NCBI GenBank assembly: GCA_016794505.1
Contig: JAEUJZ010000188.1
Location: forward strand, 1-64,000
Reading direction: 5' to 3'
From: Myxococcales bacterium
GTDB taxonomy: Bacteria; Myxococcota_A; Polyangia; Palsa-1104; JAEUJZ01
DNA length: 64,000 nucleotides
Below the pieces are notes generated by a model, which ran no database searches, was not told the DNA's origin, and worked only from the letters and a program-made list of their open reading frames with translations. Below are positions 7,763 through 16,192 of this stretch, one piece after another; positions within the stretch are counted from its first letter, which is position 1; each line of letters opens with the position of its first letter. Made by a program: the position numbers and the translations under genes.

Positions 7763-8491
7763 CTCTCGCCCACGGACCTCAACGAAGACGGGTTGGTGGA
7801 TTTGGTGGTTACGAAGTCGGGGCCGGATCAGCTGTACGTGCAGCCAGGGTTGGGAGGCGGTGTGTTCAGCGCAACGGCGAGCACGATCATCGGCATTGGA
7901 CCGCAGGCGTGTGATCTGGCGGTCGGGCTCTTTAATGGCGATACGCGGCCCGATATCGCGCTCTTGGAGTGCGGTGGCATGGGGGTGCGCGTCTTCCTGA
8001 ATATGGGTGGAGGCAACTTCAGCGCGCCTCTCAACACGCCAACGCGGCAAGGCATGTCCGCGCCGGTCAGCATGGCTGCAGCCGACTTCAACCTCGACGG
8101 ACGACTGGACTTGGTGGTGCTAAACGGCGGCCCGGCGATCAGCGGACACGTGTCGGTCCTATTGGGCAATGGCAACGGAACCTTTGGCAACATCGCGACG
8201 GTGTCCGTGCCCAGTGACTATGCCAGCGTGGCCAGCGGAGATGTCGACGGCGACGGTCTGCCCGATATGCTAATCGGCCCAGCGAGTGGGGTCACATCCA
8301 TCAGCTTCGGCCTGCTGCTCAATGACAACGGCACAACACTGAAGCCGCCGCAGCTTTTCGCAGCCCCAATGGGGCACAAAAGCGGCCTGCACACGCTCGC
8401 GGTCGGTGATGTCACGGGAGACGGCAAAGCGGACTTCGTCTACAGCGCCGCAGCCAACGACGCCGTTCTTTTTCGCAACCAAAGCCGCTAG
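7763..8491 (+). pseudogene. 5'-truncated FG-GAP/VCBS repeat protein
   Basis: The reading frame opens right after a stop at 7760 with TDLNEDGLVDLVV, already inside an FG-GAP calcium-binding loop, without signal peptide or credible start; the first alternative start is a TTG at 7793. Five D-x-N/D-x-D-G-like loops follow over about 240 codons, and the 3' end (stop at 8489-8491) looks natural. FG-GAP repeats build beta-propellers in surface and secreted proteins. The missing 5' part is replaced by the recombinase region, so I treat this as a disrupted relative of the full-length gene at 8760. Confidence 0.75.
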
Positions 8492-8759
8492 GAGGCAGTT
8501 GTACGCTCTCCGCGGCCTCGTGGCGCAGAGCGCCTTTTCGGGCGCGACACACGGAAGGCATCGAGCACCGCGTACGAACGCGCGTGAGCGCTTTGTCAGG
8601 GCTCGTCGTTTCAATCAGACGCTGGCCGCCCGAAGAGCGACCACTCTGGGCACGGCTGGATGGTCACCTTGACCCGTTGCGCAGGGCCAGCCTAGGATCG
8701 ACAAGTACGGATTTGGTAGTGATTCTTTTTCTGATGCAGAGTCATCGTGAGCTCGGCGC

Positions 8760-11267
8760 ATGAGCGAGCATCGTGTCGGTTTGCTTGCTCGCCCGCTCCT
8801 CCTTGCAGTGGCGATGATCGCGTGTAGCGGACTTACCGACCGAGGCGCGGTTCGCCCCAGCAAGCAGGAAGTCACAGCGCTGCGCGCCCCGTCCAGCACC
8901 AATCCTCCCCAGTCTGCGTCGGGCCGGCGGGGGCTCCGCTTCTCTTCGATCCCCAAGACACTCAAGGTCGGTAACGCGCCGATTGCTACCGCGACCGGCG
9001 ACTTCAACCAGGATGGCAAGCTCGATCTCGCCGTCATCAGCGAAGCCCCGGAAGAGAACCTCACTGTGCTTCTCGGAGACGGTCACGGGGGGAGCACAGC
9101 GTCGCGATCCTTCCACGTCGGTCGCGATCTGAGCGCCCTCTTGGCGCTCGATGTAAATGGCGACCGCATCCTGGACCTGCTGTGCGCCGACAAGGAAGCA
9201 GGGGCGGTCTGGGTCCTTCCCGGAAAGGGTGGCGGTCTGTTCGCTGAGCCGCGCTCTATTGCAGCGGGTGAGGGGCCGAGCGCGCTGGCGGCCCGTGATC
9301 TCAACCGCGATCGGCGGCCGGATCTGGTGGTTGTCAACTATCGCCAAGACACGGTGAACCTTCTACTGGGCGATGGCGTGGGTCCGTTCGCAAACCAGAA
9401 AACCCTGCCCACCGGAAAAGGCCCCATCGCTGTCGCCATCGGAGATCTAAACAGGGATGCGTGGCCGGATCTGGCGGTAGCCAATTATCGCAGCAGCAGC
9501 ATTAGCGTCTTCTTTGGAGACAGCGCGGGATTATTTAACAATCGCACTGAATTGAACCTAGACAGACCACCTTCCGCTTTAGGTATTGGAGATATGGATG
9601 GTGACGGTCGAGACGATTTGGTTGTATCTTTTCATATTGGCAAATCGGTTGCCGTTATTCAAAACTCTGCCAGCGGGCAGTTCAAGACCCCTGTTCTCTT
9701 CCCCGTGGGGAAGCATCCTAGTCATTTGACGATTAGCGATCTAAATAGCGATAAGCGACTTGATATCGTAGTAACCAATCAAAGCGATGACACGATCAGT
9801 GTGCTCATTGGTGATGGGACAGGCGGGTTCCTGCCTACTATTAATTTAATTCTGGGAACCGCTTCCCTACAAGACTTAGACATCGACTCATATCTAAACT
9901 CCCGGCTCATGCAGAGGGGGGATCAGCTGTTTAGCCGCCGATTCTCTTCCCGTTCGGAGAAGCCCGCGAAGCGTCCCGAGCGAGGTCCCAGCCATGTCGC
10001 GTTCGGCGACCTAGACGGCGATCAGCGTCCCGATCTCGTCGTGACCAACAACGCGGACGACACCATCAGTGTGCTGGTCAACGACGGCACCCCCCGCTTT
10101 GGGACGATCACACAGGTCGCCGACTGCTCAGCACAATCACCCGCGATTGCCATTCATGATCTAAACGCAGATAAGAAACCTGATCTTATCGTCGCTCAGT
10201 CCAGCACCCATCAAATAGGAGCCTCCATCCATTTCGGCACTCACGCTGGAGTGTTCTCCAATCCTGTCTTTTACGAACTAACGCCAGTACTTACCGGTCA
10301 CCATGGAGAATTTGGCGGTCCATTCGCTCGTTCGGTGCATATTGACGACTTTAACGGCGATCATCAACTTGATGTCCTATTTGATTTTCAATTCAAACTC
10401 GCCATTTTACAGAGAAGACAAGGACGATTTCAGGCTGGTCCTTCTGTTAATATTTGGTCACCTGAGTCCTGGGCATCCATGCGCGAGAATCCTTCAGGGT
10501 ATTTTGATACATTGCTAATGAGGGATATCAATCGCGACGGAGCGATTGACTTGGTCCATGTCGAAACCACGACCGTGAAAGAAACCAACGAGTCGAAAAC
10601 CAGCGTCGCGGTACGACTTGGCAAGGACACCGGGCCATTTGGCGAGCCTCTACGCTCCCCGCTGGGGGGGGGCCTGCAGGCGACGGCGGTCGCCGCGGGC
10701 GACTTAAATGGCGACGAGATCCCGGATCTCGTCCTGGCCAGCGGCCCGCGCTTCACGGTCACGCTCGCGCTGGGCGATGGCACCGGTCGATTCGGGAAGC
10801 GGCTGGACTTTGCTCCCCGCTGTCAGCCTGCGGCGCTGCTGGTCGCGGATCTGAACGCCGATCAAGCGGCCGATATCGCGCTGACCGATGCCCTTGGCAG
10901 CCAGGTGTGCATCCTGTTGGGCGACGGCCGCGGCGGAATACAGACGGCGTTGGTCTTTCCGTCCGGCCCTGCACAGAAGGCGGAAACCGTGTCGTCGATG
11001 CGGAGCCTGCACAACGATCCATCCAGCCGGATCGATGCCGTCGATATGGATGGCGACGGACTGCGCGACTTGATCGTCAGCAGTCAGGGCAGCCGAGCCT
11101 TGCGGATCCTGCTCGGCGACGGAACGGGCAGGTACGCAGCGCCCCTGTTTGTCCGTCTTGGCTCCGACGTTGTGACGACCGCCGTCGGGGATGTCGATGG
11201 CGACCAACGTCCCGACATTCTGGCGACCAGCGAACAGGGCACGCTGCTCCTGATGCTCAGTATGTGA
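8760..11267 (+). CDS. Large FG-GAP/VCBS repeat lipoprotein
   Basis: 835 residues. The N-terminus has a basic start and hydrophobic stretch ending VAMIAC-SG, a possible lipoprotein signal. I count 14 loops of the D-x-N/D-x-D-x-x-x-D-L/I type (for example DFNQDGKLDL, DLNRDRRPDL, DMDGDGLRDL), so the chain probably folds as one or two beta-propellers with bound calcium on the cell surface. A non-repeat insert near residues 365-405 separates loops six and seven. Base composition is uneven: parts of 9.5-9.95 kb and 10.13-10.55 kb are clearly A+T-richer than the two ends, suggesting recombination between module types. Function unknown. Confidence 0.85.
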   Translation: MSEHRVGLLARPLLLAVAMIACSGLTDRGAVRPSKQEVTALRAPSSTNPPQSASGRRGLRFSSIPKTLKVGNAPIATATGDFNQDGKLDLAVISEAPEENLTVLLGDGHGGSTASRSFHVGRDLSALLALDVNGDRILDLLCADKEAGAVWVLPGKGGGLFAEPRSIAAGEGPSALAARDLNRDRRPDLVVVNYRQDTVNLLLGDGVGPFANQKTLPTGKGPIAVAIGDLNRDAWPDLAVANYRSSSISVFFGDSAGLFNNRTELNLDRPPSALGIGDMDGDGRDDLVVSFHIGKSVAVIQNSASGQFKTPVLFPVGKHPSHLTISDLNSDKRLDIVVTNQSDDTISVLIGDGTGGFLPTINLILGTASLQDLDIDSYLNSRLMQRGDQLFSRRFSSRSEKPAKRPERGPSHVAFGDLDGDQRPDLVVTNNADDTISVLVNDGTPRFGTITQVADCSAQSPAIAIHDLNADKKPDLIVAQSSTHQIGASIHFGTHAGVFSNPVFYELTPVLTGHHGEFGGPFARSVHIDDFNGDHQLDVLFDFQFKLAILQRRQGRFQAGPSVNIWSPESWASMRENPSGYFDTLLMRDINRDGAIDLVHVETTTVKETNESKTSVAVRLGKDTGPFGEPLRSPLGGGLQATAVAAGDLNGDEIPDLVLASGPRFTVTLALGDGTGRFGKRLDFAPRCQPAALLVADLNADQAADIALTDALGSQVCILLGDGRGGIQTALVFPSGPAQKAETVSSMRSLHNDPSSRIDAVDMDGDGLRDLIVSSQGSRALRILLGDGTGRYAAPLFVRLGSDVVTTAVGDVDGDQRPDILATSEQGTLLLMLSM

Positions 11268-11409
11268 CGCCTAGCAGCCTGGGATATCGCGGTCCGTTGT
11301 TTGTGACGGTTCCATAAAAACGGCGGGGCGCATGCCCGCAGCCCGGCGCAGCCAGGAACGGCGGCGCAGCGTTTTTGGACGTTCCGGCGCGCCTGCCGAC
11401 GCTCTGGTT

Positions 11410-12054
11410 TCAGTCAACAGGCGGCATCGGCGTCGCGGCCCGATCGCGGAAGCGCGCCAGGCGACGCGTAAACGACGCATACAGCGCGTCCAGATCGGGC
11501 AACGGCAAGACGTGAGCTTGCTCGTCCGGCAGAGCAAAGACCAGAAAGCCCTGCGGAATGACCAGCCCATACAGCGACTGCAGCGCCGCGCGGTACGCTG
11601 CAACTTGCAGGCGCTCGTCTGAGATGGCGTCGTTCGGCTTCTTGCGGGTCGTGGTCTTCCAGTCGATGACGCTCCACACGCCGTCTACTTGGGCCACACA
11701 GTCGACCGTGCCGGCAAAGCCGTCGGGGTGCCAAAGAGTGCCCTCAACCAGCGCCACGGCATTCATGCGCGAAAGGAAGCGCTGCACGGATCGGAAGTAC
11801 GCAGACGAGCCGGTCGACCCGCCGGTCAGGTGCGTTTCCATTTCGTGGTGGAACGAGCGCCCGCGCTCAGCCGCCACCCGGATGCGCAGGCGGGCCTCGC
11901 TTTCGCCGACCTGCTTGAACCACGGCTGCAGGTCTCGCTTGCTTGATGTTCCGTCAAGGACGGTGGTGACACTGGGCAGGCGACCGAGCGGCGTCGGGTA
12001 ATAACGCGCTCCCGCCTCGTGCTCTGGCTCGATCTTGTAGCGCTGCAGGTGCAT
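11410..12054 (-). CDS. PD-(D/E)XK nuclease family protein
   Basis: About 214 residues from the ATG at 12054; a longer frame starts at 12144 but its first 30 residues look non-coding. Landmarks of a PD-(D/E)XK exonuclease-like domain are RGRSFHHEMETHL, the acidic GFAGTVDCV, the catalytic VIDWKTTTRKK, and a QVAAYRAAL helix after it. The N-terminal YYPTPLGRLPSVTTVLD resembles phage-type nuclease proteins. The role could be DNA repair or phage-derived recombination. It is downstream of the P450 gene on the same strand, probably by chance. Confidence 0.75.
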   Translation of the reverse strand: MHLQRYKIEPEHEAGARYYPTPLGRLPSVTTVLDGTSSKRDLQPWFKQVGESEARLRIRVAAERGRSFHHEMETHLTGGSTGSSAYFRSVQRFLSRMNAVALVEGTLWHPDGFAGTVDCVAQVDGVWSVIDWKTTTRKKPNDAISDERLQVAAYRAALQSLYGLVIPQGFLVFALPDEQAHVLPLPDLDALYASFTRRLARFRDRAATPMPPVD

Positions 12055-12200
12055 GGGTGGTGAACGGTGTAGCGCAGCTTGGCACGAAGCGCAGCCTTTG
12101 CCCACGAAGGCAACGTACGGGGCCGCCGCGAGCCGCGCTGCCAAGACCGTGCCGCGTCCCGAAGCAGGCGGCGGCGCAGGCGGGGCAGCGCCGCGAGCGG

Positions 12201-13502
12201 CTAGGCCTCGCGCTGCATGCGGATGCCGCCCTTGGGCCCGACGGTGCCGGGGCGATGGACGAAGCCAACGGGACCCGTCTCAAGCAGCTTGAAGCGATAG
12301 CGCTTGAGCAGCGCGAAGATCACCTGCTTCATCTCGTACATGGCGAAGGCCGCGCCCAGACAGCGACGGGCGCCACCGCCCCAGGGCAGAAACTCAAAGG
12401 CAGAATACGAGCGATCGATGAAGCGCTGCGGCACGAACTTCTCGGGCTCGGGATAGATCTCGGGCAGACGATGGGTGACGAAGGCTCCCGCGGCAACGGC
12501 ATCGCCAGGCTGTAGATCATAGCCCGCGATGGAAAGCGGCTTCAGCAAGCGACGATGGATGATGTGGACCGGCGGGTACAGCCGCAGCGTTTCGTTGATC
12601 ACCGCTTCCAGATACGGCAGACGCGCGACGTCTTCTGGATCGGCCTGTTCGGCCAGCGGATCGAGCTCGGCCTGCAGCGCCTGCAGCGTCTGGAGATCGC
12701 GATGCAGACAATAAAACGCCCAGGCCAGCATCACGGCGGTCGTCTCGTGCCCGGCGAAAAGGATCGTGAGTAGCTGATCGAAGATCTCTTTTTCGGACAG
12801 GCCGTTTCCGTCTTCGTCCTTGGCGGCAAGCAGCAGCGACAAGATGTCCTGCCGACCTGCTGGCGCGGTGCGGTACTGCTGGCACAGCGCGTCGACTCGC
12901 GTGCGAATCTGGGCCAGGTGCCGCTGCAAGCGAGCCCATGGGCTGAGGCCGAAGAAGTCACGCCGCAGCGCCTTTACAAACACGAACGGCGAAAACGACT
13001 GCAAAAGCGCCAGGATCTCGCCACGAAACGCTTCGACCTGCTCGCTGCGATCGACGCCGAAGACAGCTTCGATGATCACGTCAAGCGTGATGTTCTGCGT
13101 CACATCGACCATCACAAACGGCGTGCCACGCTCGATGCGCGACCCCCATTCCCAGGCCCGGCTGCGCATAAGGTTCCCGTAGGCGCGCATCCGTGCTCCA
13201 TGAAACGGCGGCATCAAGAGCTTGCGCTGTCGACGATGCTGCGCGCCATGCGTCACCAAAACCGAGCTATCAAAAATGCCGCTTAGGGCATCGGCCGACG
13301 ACGCCGCAAAGGTCTCGGGATCGGCGCTGAAGATCGCCTTGTTTCCCTCGGGCGAAAACGTCACGACGACCGGACCAAAGGGCGTCGGAAAGCTGAACGG
13401 ATCACCGTACTGCTTGGCGACATCCACGAAGGTATAGGACAGGTCGAACATGCCGCGCAGAAAGCTGAAGGTGCCCGGTCCTTTGGGGAATCGGCGTGCC
13501 AT
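12201..13502 (-). CDS. Cytochrome P450
   Basis: 433 residues. The ATG at 13502 is preferred because GGAGG lies five nt upstream; an ATG four codons earlier has no such site. Diagnostic P450 elements are all present: oxygen-binding I-helix AGHETT (about 250-255), K-helix ETLR (304-307), and heme loop FLPWGGGARRCLG with the axial Cys at 381. No membrane anchor is visible, so it should be a soluble class I bacterial enzyme using separate ferredoxin and reductase, neither of which is adjacent. The substrate cannot be told. Length and motifs show no sign of decay. Confidence 0.95.
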   Translation of the reverse strand: MARRFPKGPGTFSFLRGMFDLSYTFVDVAKQYGDPFSFPTPFGPVVVTFSPEGNKAIFSADPETFAASSADALSGIFDSSVLVTHGAQHRRQRKLLMPPFHGARMRAYGNLMRSRAWEWGSRIERGTPFVMVDVTQNITLDVIIEAVFGVDRSEQVEAFRGEILALLQSFSPFVFVKALRRDFFGLSPWARLQRHLAQIRTRVDALCQQYRTAPAGRQDILSLLLAAKDEDGNGLSEKEIFDQLLTILFAGHETTAVMLAWAFYCLHRDLQTLQALQAELDPLAEQADPEDVARLPYLEAVINETLRLYPPVHIIHRRLLKPLSIAGYDLQPGDAVAAGAFVTHRLPEIYPEPEKFVPQRFIDRSYSAFEFLPWGGGARRCLGAAFAMYEMKQVIFALLKRYRFKLLETGPVGFVHRPGTVGPKGGIRMQREA

Positions 13503-13623
13503 GCGTGCCTCCATCGGTCAGTACAACACGGCTACTGGCGGCGCGGGGACATTGCCTGCGGGTTCGTCGAAGCGGCCTGGACACGGCCAGGAAACCCCAT
13601 GCAGAAAGCCCGGACGCGGGCGC

Positions 13624-14598
13624 CTAGGATGCAATGAGCAGCGTTGCGTCATCGTTGGGCAGCGCAAATCCCATAAAGAGCTGGGCCGCCAAATCGTCGA
13701 GGTCCGAACGCTGCCATGGCAGGCGTAGCTGGCTGGCCAGTCCGTCGGAAAACAGGCAGACCACGGCGCCTTCGGGCAGGGTGTGCTGTTCGACGCGCAC
13801 ATCCAGGCGTCCCTGGTTGCCGCGGCCGTGCCCAAGGACGGCATCCGTGCCGCATGGACACCAGGTACGACCGGCCCCGTGAAACAGGACCACGCGGACA
13901 TTGCCAATCGTGGTGCCACGCACGATGCGGCTCTGCAGATCGATGTCGGCGACTCCCAAGGTGGCCCCACGAGTCAGCGCGACGTGCTGGTGCGCGCTAT
14001 AGACCGCTTCGCTGACATCCATGTGCAGGTCTTTGCGCAGCGCGGCGATGGCGCGCATGGCAGCCTCGCGCGCAGCCGGACCGTGGCCAAGGCCATCGGC
14101 CACCACCAAGCGCAGCTTCTGAGCGGAACGAACGACGAGCGCCATGTCGCCGCACTCTTTTTCACGTGGATGCGGACGCGACACCAGCGTGACTCGGCTG
14201 ATCGGCTCGCGCGGCAGCCATCGCCAACCTGCGACGGTGATGGTGCTGTCGGTCTCACCCAGGTTCGGCTGCGTACGCGCCGGCAGCGGACCCAGATACA
14301 TCGCAGAGCTATCGCTGACCAGCTTGCCGCGCTGCGCCTGCCACTCGATGCGCACGGCGTTGGCAGCGGCAGACACCGTGCATGCCATCTGCTGCGCGCT
14401 GTATCGAACCACGCGGCGGGCAATGTCCGAGGTCGCGGCCAATAGATCCTGCTGCAGGTTGGCAGGCAGCCCCTGGCTCTGCGCGAAGTGCAGCGATTCC
14501 TGGTACACGCGGGCCAAATCGGCGCTGCTTTGAATGGCCAGGCTCAGCGAGCCATCCGCGACGCTGCCCGTGAGTACAGGGCTCGCCGGATCGGTCAC
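13624..14598 (-). CDS. SpoIIE/RsbX-like phosphatase with degenerate kinase-like N-terminus
   Basis: 324 residues. The C-terminal half has the PP2C/SpoIIE pattern (ECGDMALVV, VVADGLGHGPAA, LFSDGLAS), as in RsbX, which resets RsbS and RsbR by dephosphorylation. The N-terminal ~100 residues resemble an RsbT/RsbW-type HATPase: SSADLARVYQESLHFA and ATSDIARRVVRYS align with the N-box, but the usual ARN is ARR and glycine-rich ATP boxes are missing, so it is probably inactive. It follows RsbS- and RsbT-like genes on the same strand, forming a T-S-X switch module. Confidence 0.8.
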   Translation of the reverse strand: MTDPASPVLTGSVADGSLSLAIQSSADLARVYQESLHFAQSQGLPANLQQDLLAATSDIARRVVRYSAQQMACTVSAAANAVRIEWQAQRGKLVSDSSAMYLGPLPARTQPNLGETDSTITVAGWRWLPREPISRVTLVSRPHPREKECGDMALVVRSAQKLRLVVADGLGHGPAAREAAMRAIAALRKDLHMDVSEAVYSAHQHVALTRGATLGVADIDLQSRIVRGTTIGNVRVVLFHGAGRTWCPCGTDAVLGHGRGNQGRLDVRVEQHTLPEGAVVCLFSDGLASQLRLPWQRSDLDDLAAQLFMGFALPNDDATLLIAS

Positions 14599-14727
14599 AC
14601 GCTCGGCAGGCGCCGATGGGGCTCTGGGCGGTCTTCCATCCTGCGGTGGCGGTGGCGCGTCCAGACGTCCCTCCTCGGCTGCTACTGTGGGCGGCGCATG
14701 GGTTGCACGAAGCGAAGGCGCCGTTGG

Positions 14728-15093
14728 TTAAAGATCCATCTCGGGTGCCGACAGCGCTTCCAAGGCCGACTCCAAATCGAGAGCCGTCTCGAATCCCGAA
14801 GCAGTAAAGCCCATCTCGGTCAGGGTCAGCGCAATCGCCGGAGTCATGCCCGAGACGATCGTCCGCGTCCCCATCAAGCGAGCCATCTGCGCCGTATGCA
14901 CGAAGGCCCGCGCGGTGTACGTATCGAGCACCTGCATCGCCGAGATATCGAGGACCAGACCACGCGCGCTCTTGCGCTCTAGCTCTTTTAGGATGTCGCT
15001 CTGCAGCTGTTCAACCAGGATGTCGTGCAGATCCGCTTGAATTGATACCAAGAGCAGGTCGCGGATCCGCAGGATGGGGATACGGTCAATCAT
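14728..15093 (-). CDS. rsbS: RsbS-like STAS domain protein
   Basis: 121 residues, essentially one STAS domain. The ATG at 15093 has GAGGT six nt upstream. The segment VLDTYTARAFV corresponds to the loop holding the phosphorylated residue in RsbS; here it is Thr58 instead of the usual Ser. In Bacillus RsbS holds the kinase RsbT in the stressosome until phosphorylated. The flanking RsbT-like and RsbX-like genes support this role; no RsbR gene is adjacent. Confidence 0.85.
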   Translation of the reverse strand: MIDRIPILRIRDLLLVSIQADLHDILVEQLQSDILKELERKSARGLVLDISAMQVLDTYTARAFVHTAQMARLMGTRTIVSGMTPAIALTLTEMGFTASGFETALDLESALEALSAPEMDL

Positions 15094-15362
15094 CGCAGTA
15101 CCTCGTCGCGAGTCGAGGCGTGGAGCTGGGCCTCATGACTCTTCGCTGCAGGGCCGGATCGAACGAAGGATGTTCCGGCGGCTTGAGACGCACACACGGC
15201 TGAAAACAGCACGTGGTTCCTTTTCTGAACAAGCAGCCGCGGATGACCAAGGGGCAGTAACGGGGTCGTGGATCCCGTCGGAACCTCTCCGCAACCTGGC
15301 GTCTGTGGGGCCCGCCCTCGTCCTCGCATGTGCGGTTCCTCGCTCACTGTTTCAACGCGCTG

Positions 15363-16016
15363 TCAGCGCTGCACGGGCGAAAGAAAGAGAGCGCGCACGC
15401 GCGTGCCCTGACCTGGCGCCGACTGCAGAGCGAAGTCACTGGCGATCGACTTGACACCACGCAGCCCCATGCCCAGCCCGGTGTTTGATCGGAAGCCACC
15501 ACCTAGGATCTGGTCGATGTTGGCGATCCCCGGCCCACTGTCTCGCGCTTCGACGGTCAGGCTGATGCGTGGCGTCAAGCTCACGACCAAGCGGATTTCC
15601 CCGCTCCCCGCGTACATGACGATGTTGCGCGCCAGCTCTGAGACCGCCGTGGCCACCTTGGTCCGTTCCACGGGGCCGAAGCCCAGCTTGGAAGCCAGCG
15701 TGATCGCCGTGCGTCGAGCCACGACCAGCGAGGCCTCATTGTCGATGCGCAGCTTTTCATCACGTGGGACGAGAACAAAGGCTCCTCCCGTCGCGACGTC
15801 CAGCTTCATCAGAATCGAAAGAACATTGGCTGAGCCGGCGAATAGCGAGATGTGGCGGACGATGCTCGCCGCCATGTTCTCAACTTGCTCGCGGTTGCTG
15901 GCCGACACGCTAAGGATCTCCTGACGCAGACGTGCCGGTACCGTCACGCTTGCCTCCAGCGCAGCGAGCAGCCTCTGCGCTAGGTCCCCTTCGCTCTTCG
16001 AAGCCAACATGTGCAA
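15363..16016 (-). CDS. rsbT: RsbT-like serine kinase with N-terminal extension
   Basis: 217 residues. The C-terminal part (about 85-217) is a HATPase of the RsbT/RsbW type: N-box SELARNIVMYAGSG, then DSGPGIANI and TGLGMGLRGVKSIASDF glycine boxes, all intact. RsbT is normally about 135 residues; this one has about 80 extra N-terminal residues, helical and of unknown relationship. RsbT phosphorylates RsbS and RsbR and activates a downstream output. A 269-nt gap separates it from rsbS; I see no gene there. Confidence 0.85.
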   Translation of the reverse strand: MHMLASKSEGDLAQRLLAALEASVTVPARLRQEILSVSASNREQVENMAASIVRHISLFAGSANVLSILMKLDVATGGAFVLVPRDEKLRIDNEASLVVARRTAITLASKLGFGPVERTKVATAVSELARNIVMYAGSGEIRLVVSLTPRISLTVEARDSGPGIANIDQILGGGFRSNTGLGMGLRGVKSIASDFALQSAPGQGTRVRALFLSPVQR

Positions 16017-16192
16017 GTGGAGTCTAACATGTCATCGGATTTGTGTTTTTGAAATAACTCTTTTCTAGTGCCCTATAACCTCCGGCGCATGGACTCCGCT
16101 GGCCTAGCGAAGCGCTGACTCACGTACCTGCGGAAGCGCTTGGCAGCCTTGTACGCAACCGAAAAAGCCAGCTGCCGATAACCCTCGCCCCC

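Noticed and set aside
6954..8000. 348-codon plus-strand frame antisense to the recombinase
   Set aside because: Mirror of the recombinase frame, which has clear motifs; this one has none.
11318..11345. Possible terminator after the FG-GAP lipoprotein gene
   Set aside because: The G+C-rich dyad is imperfect and lacks a following T-tract.
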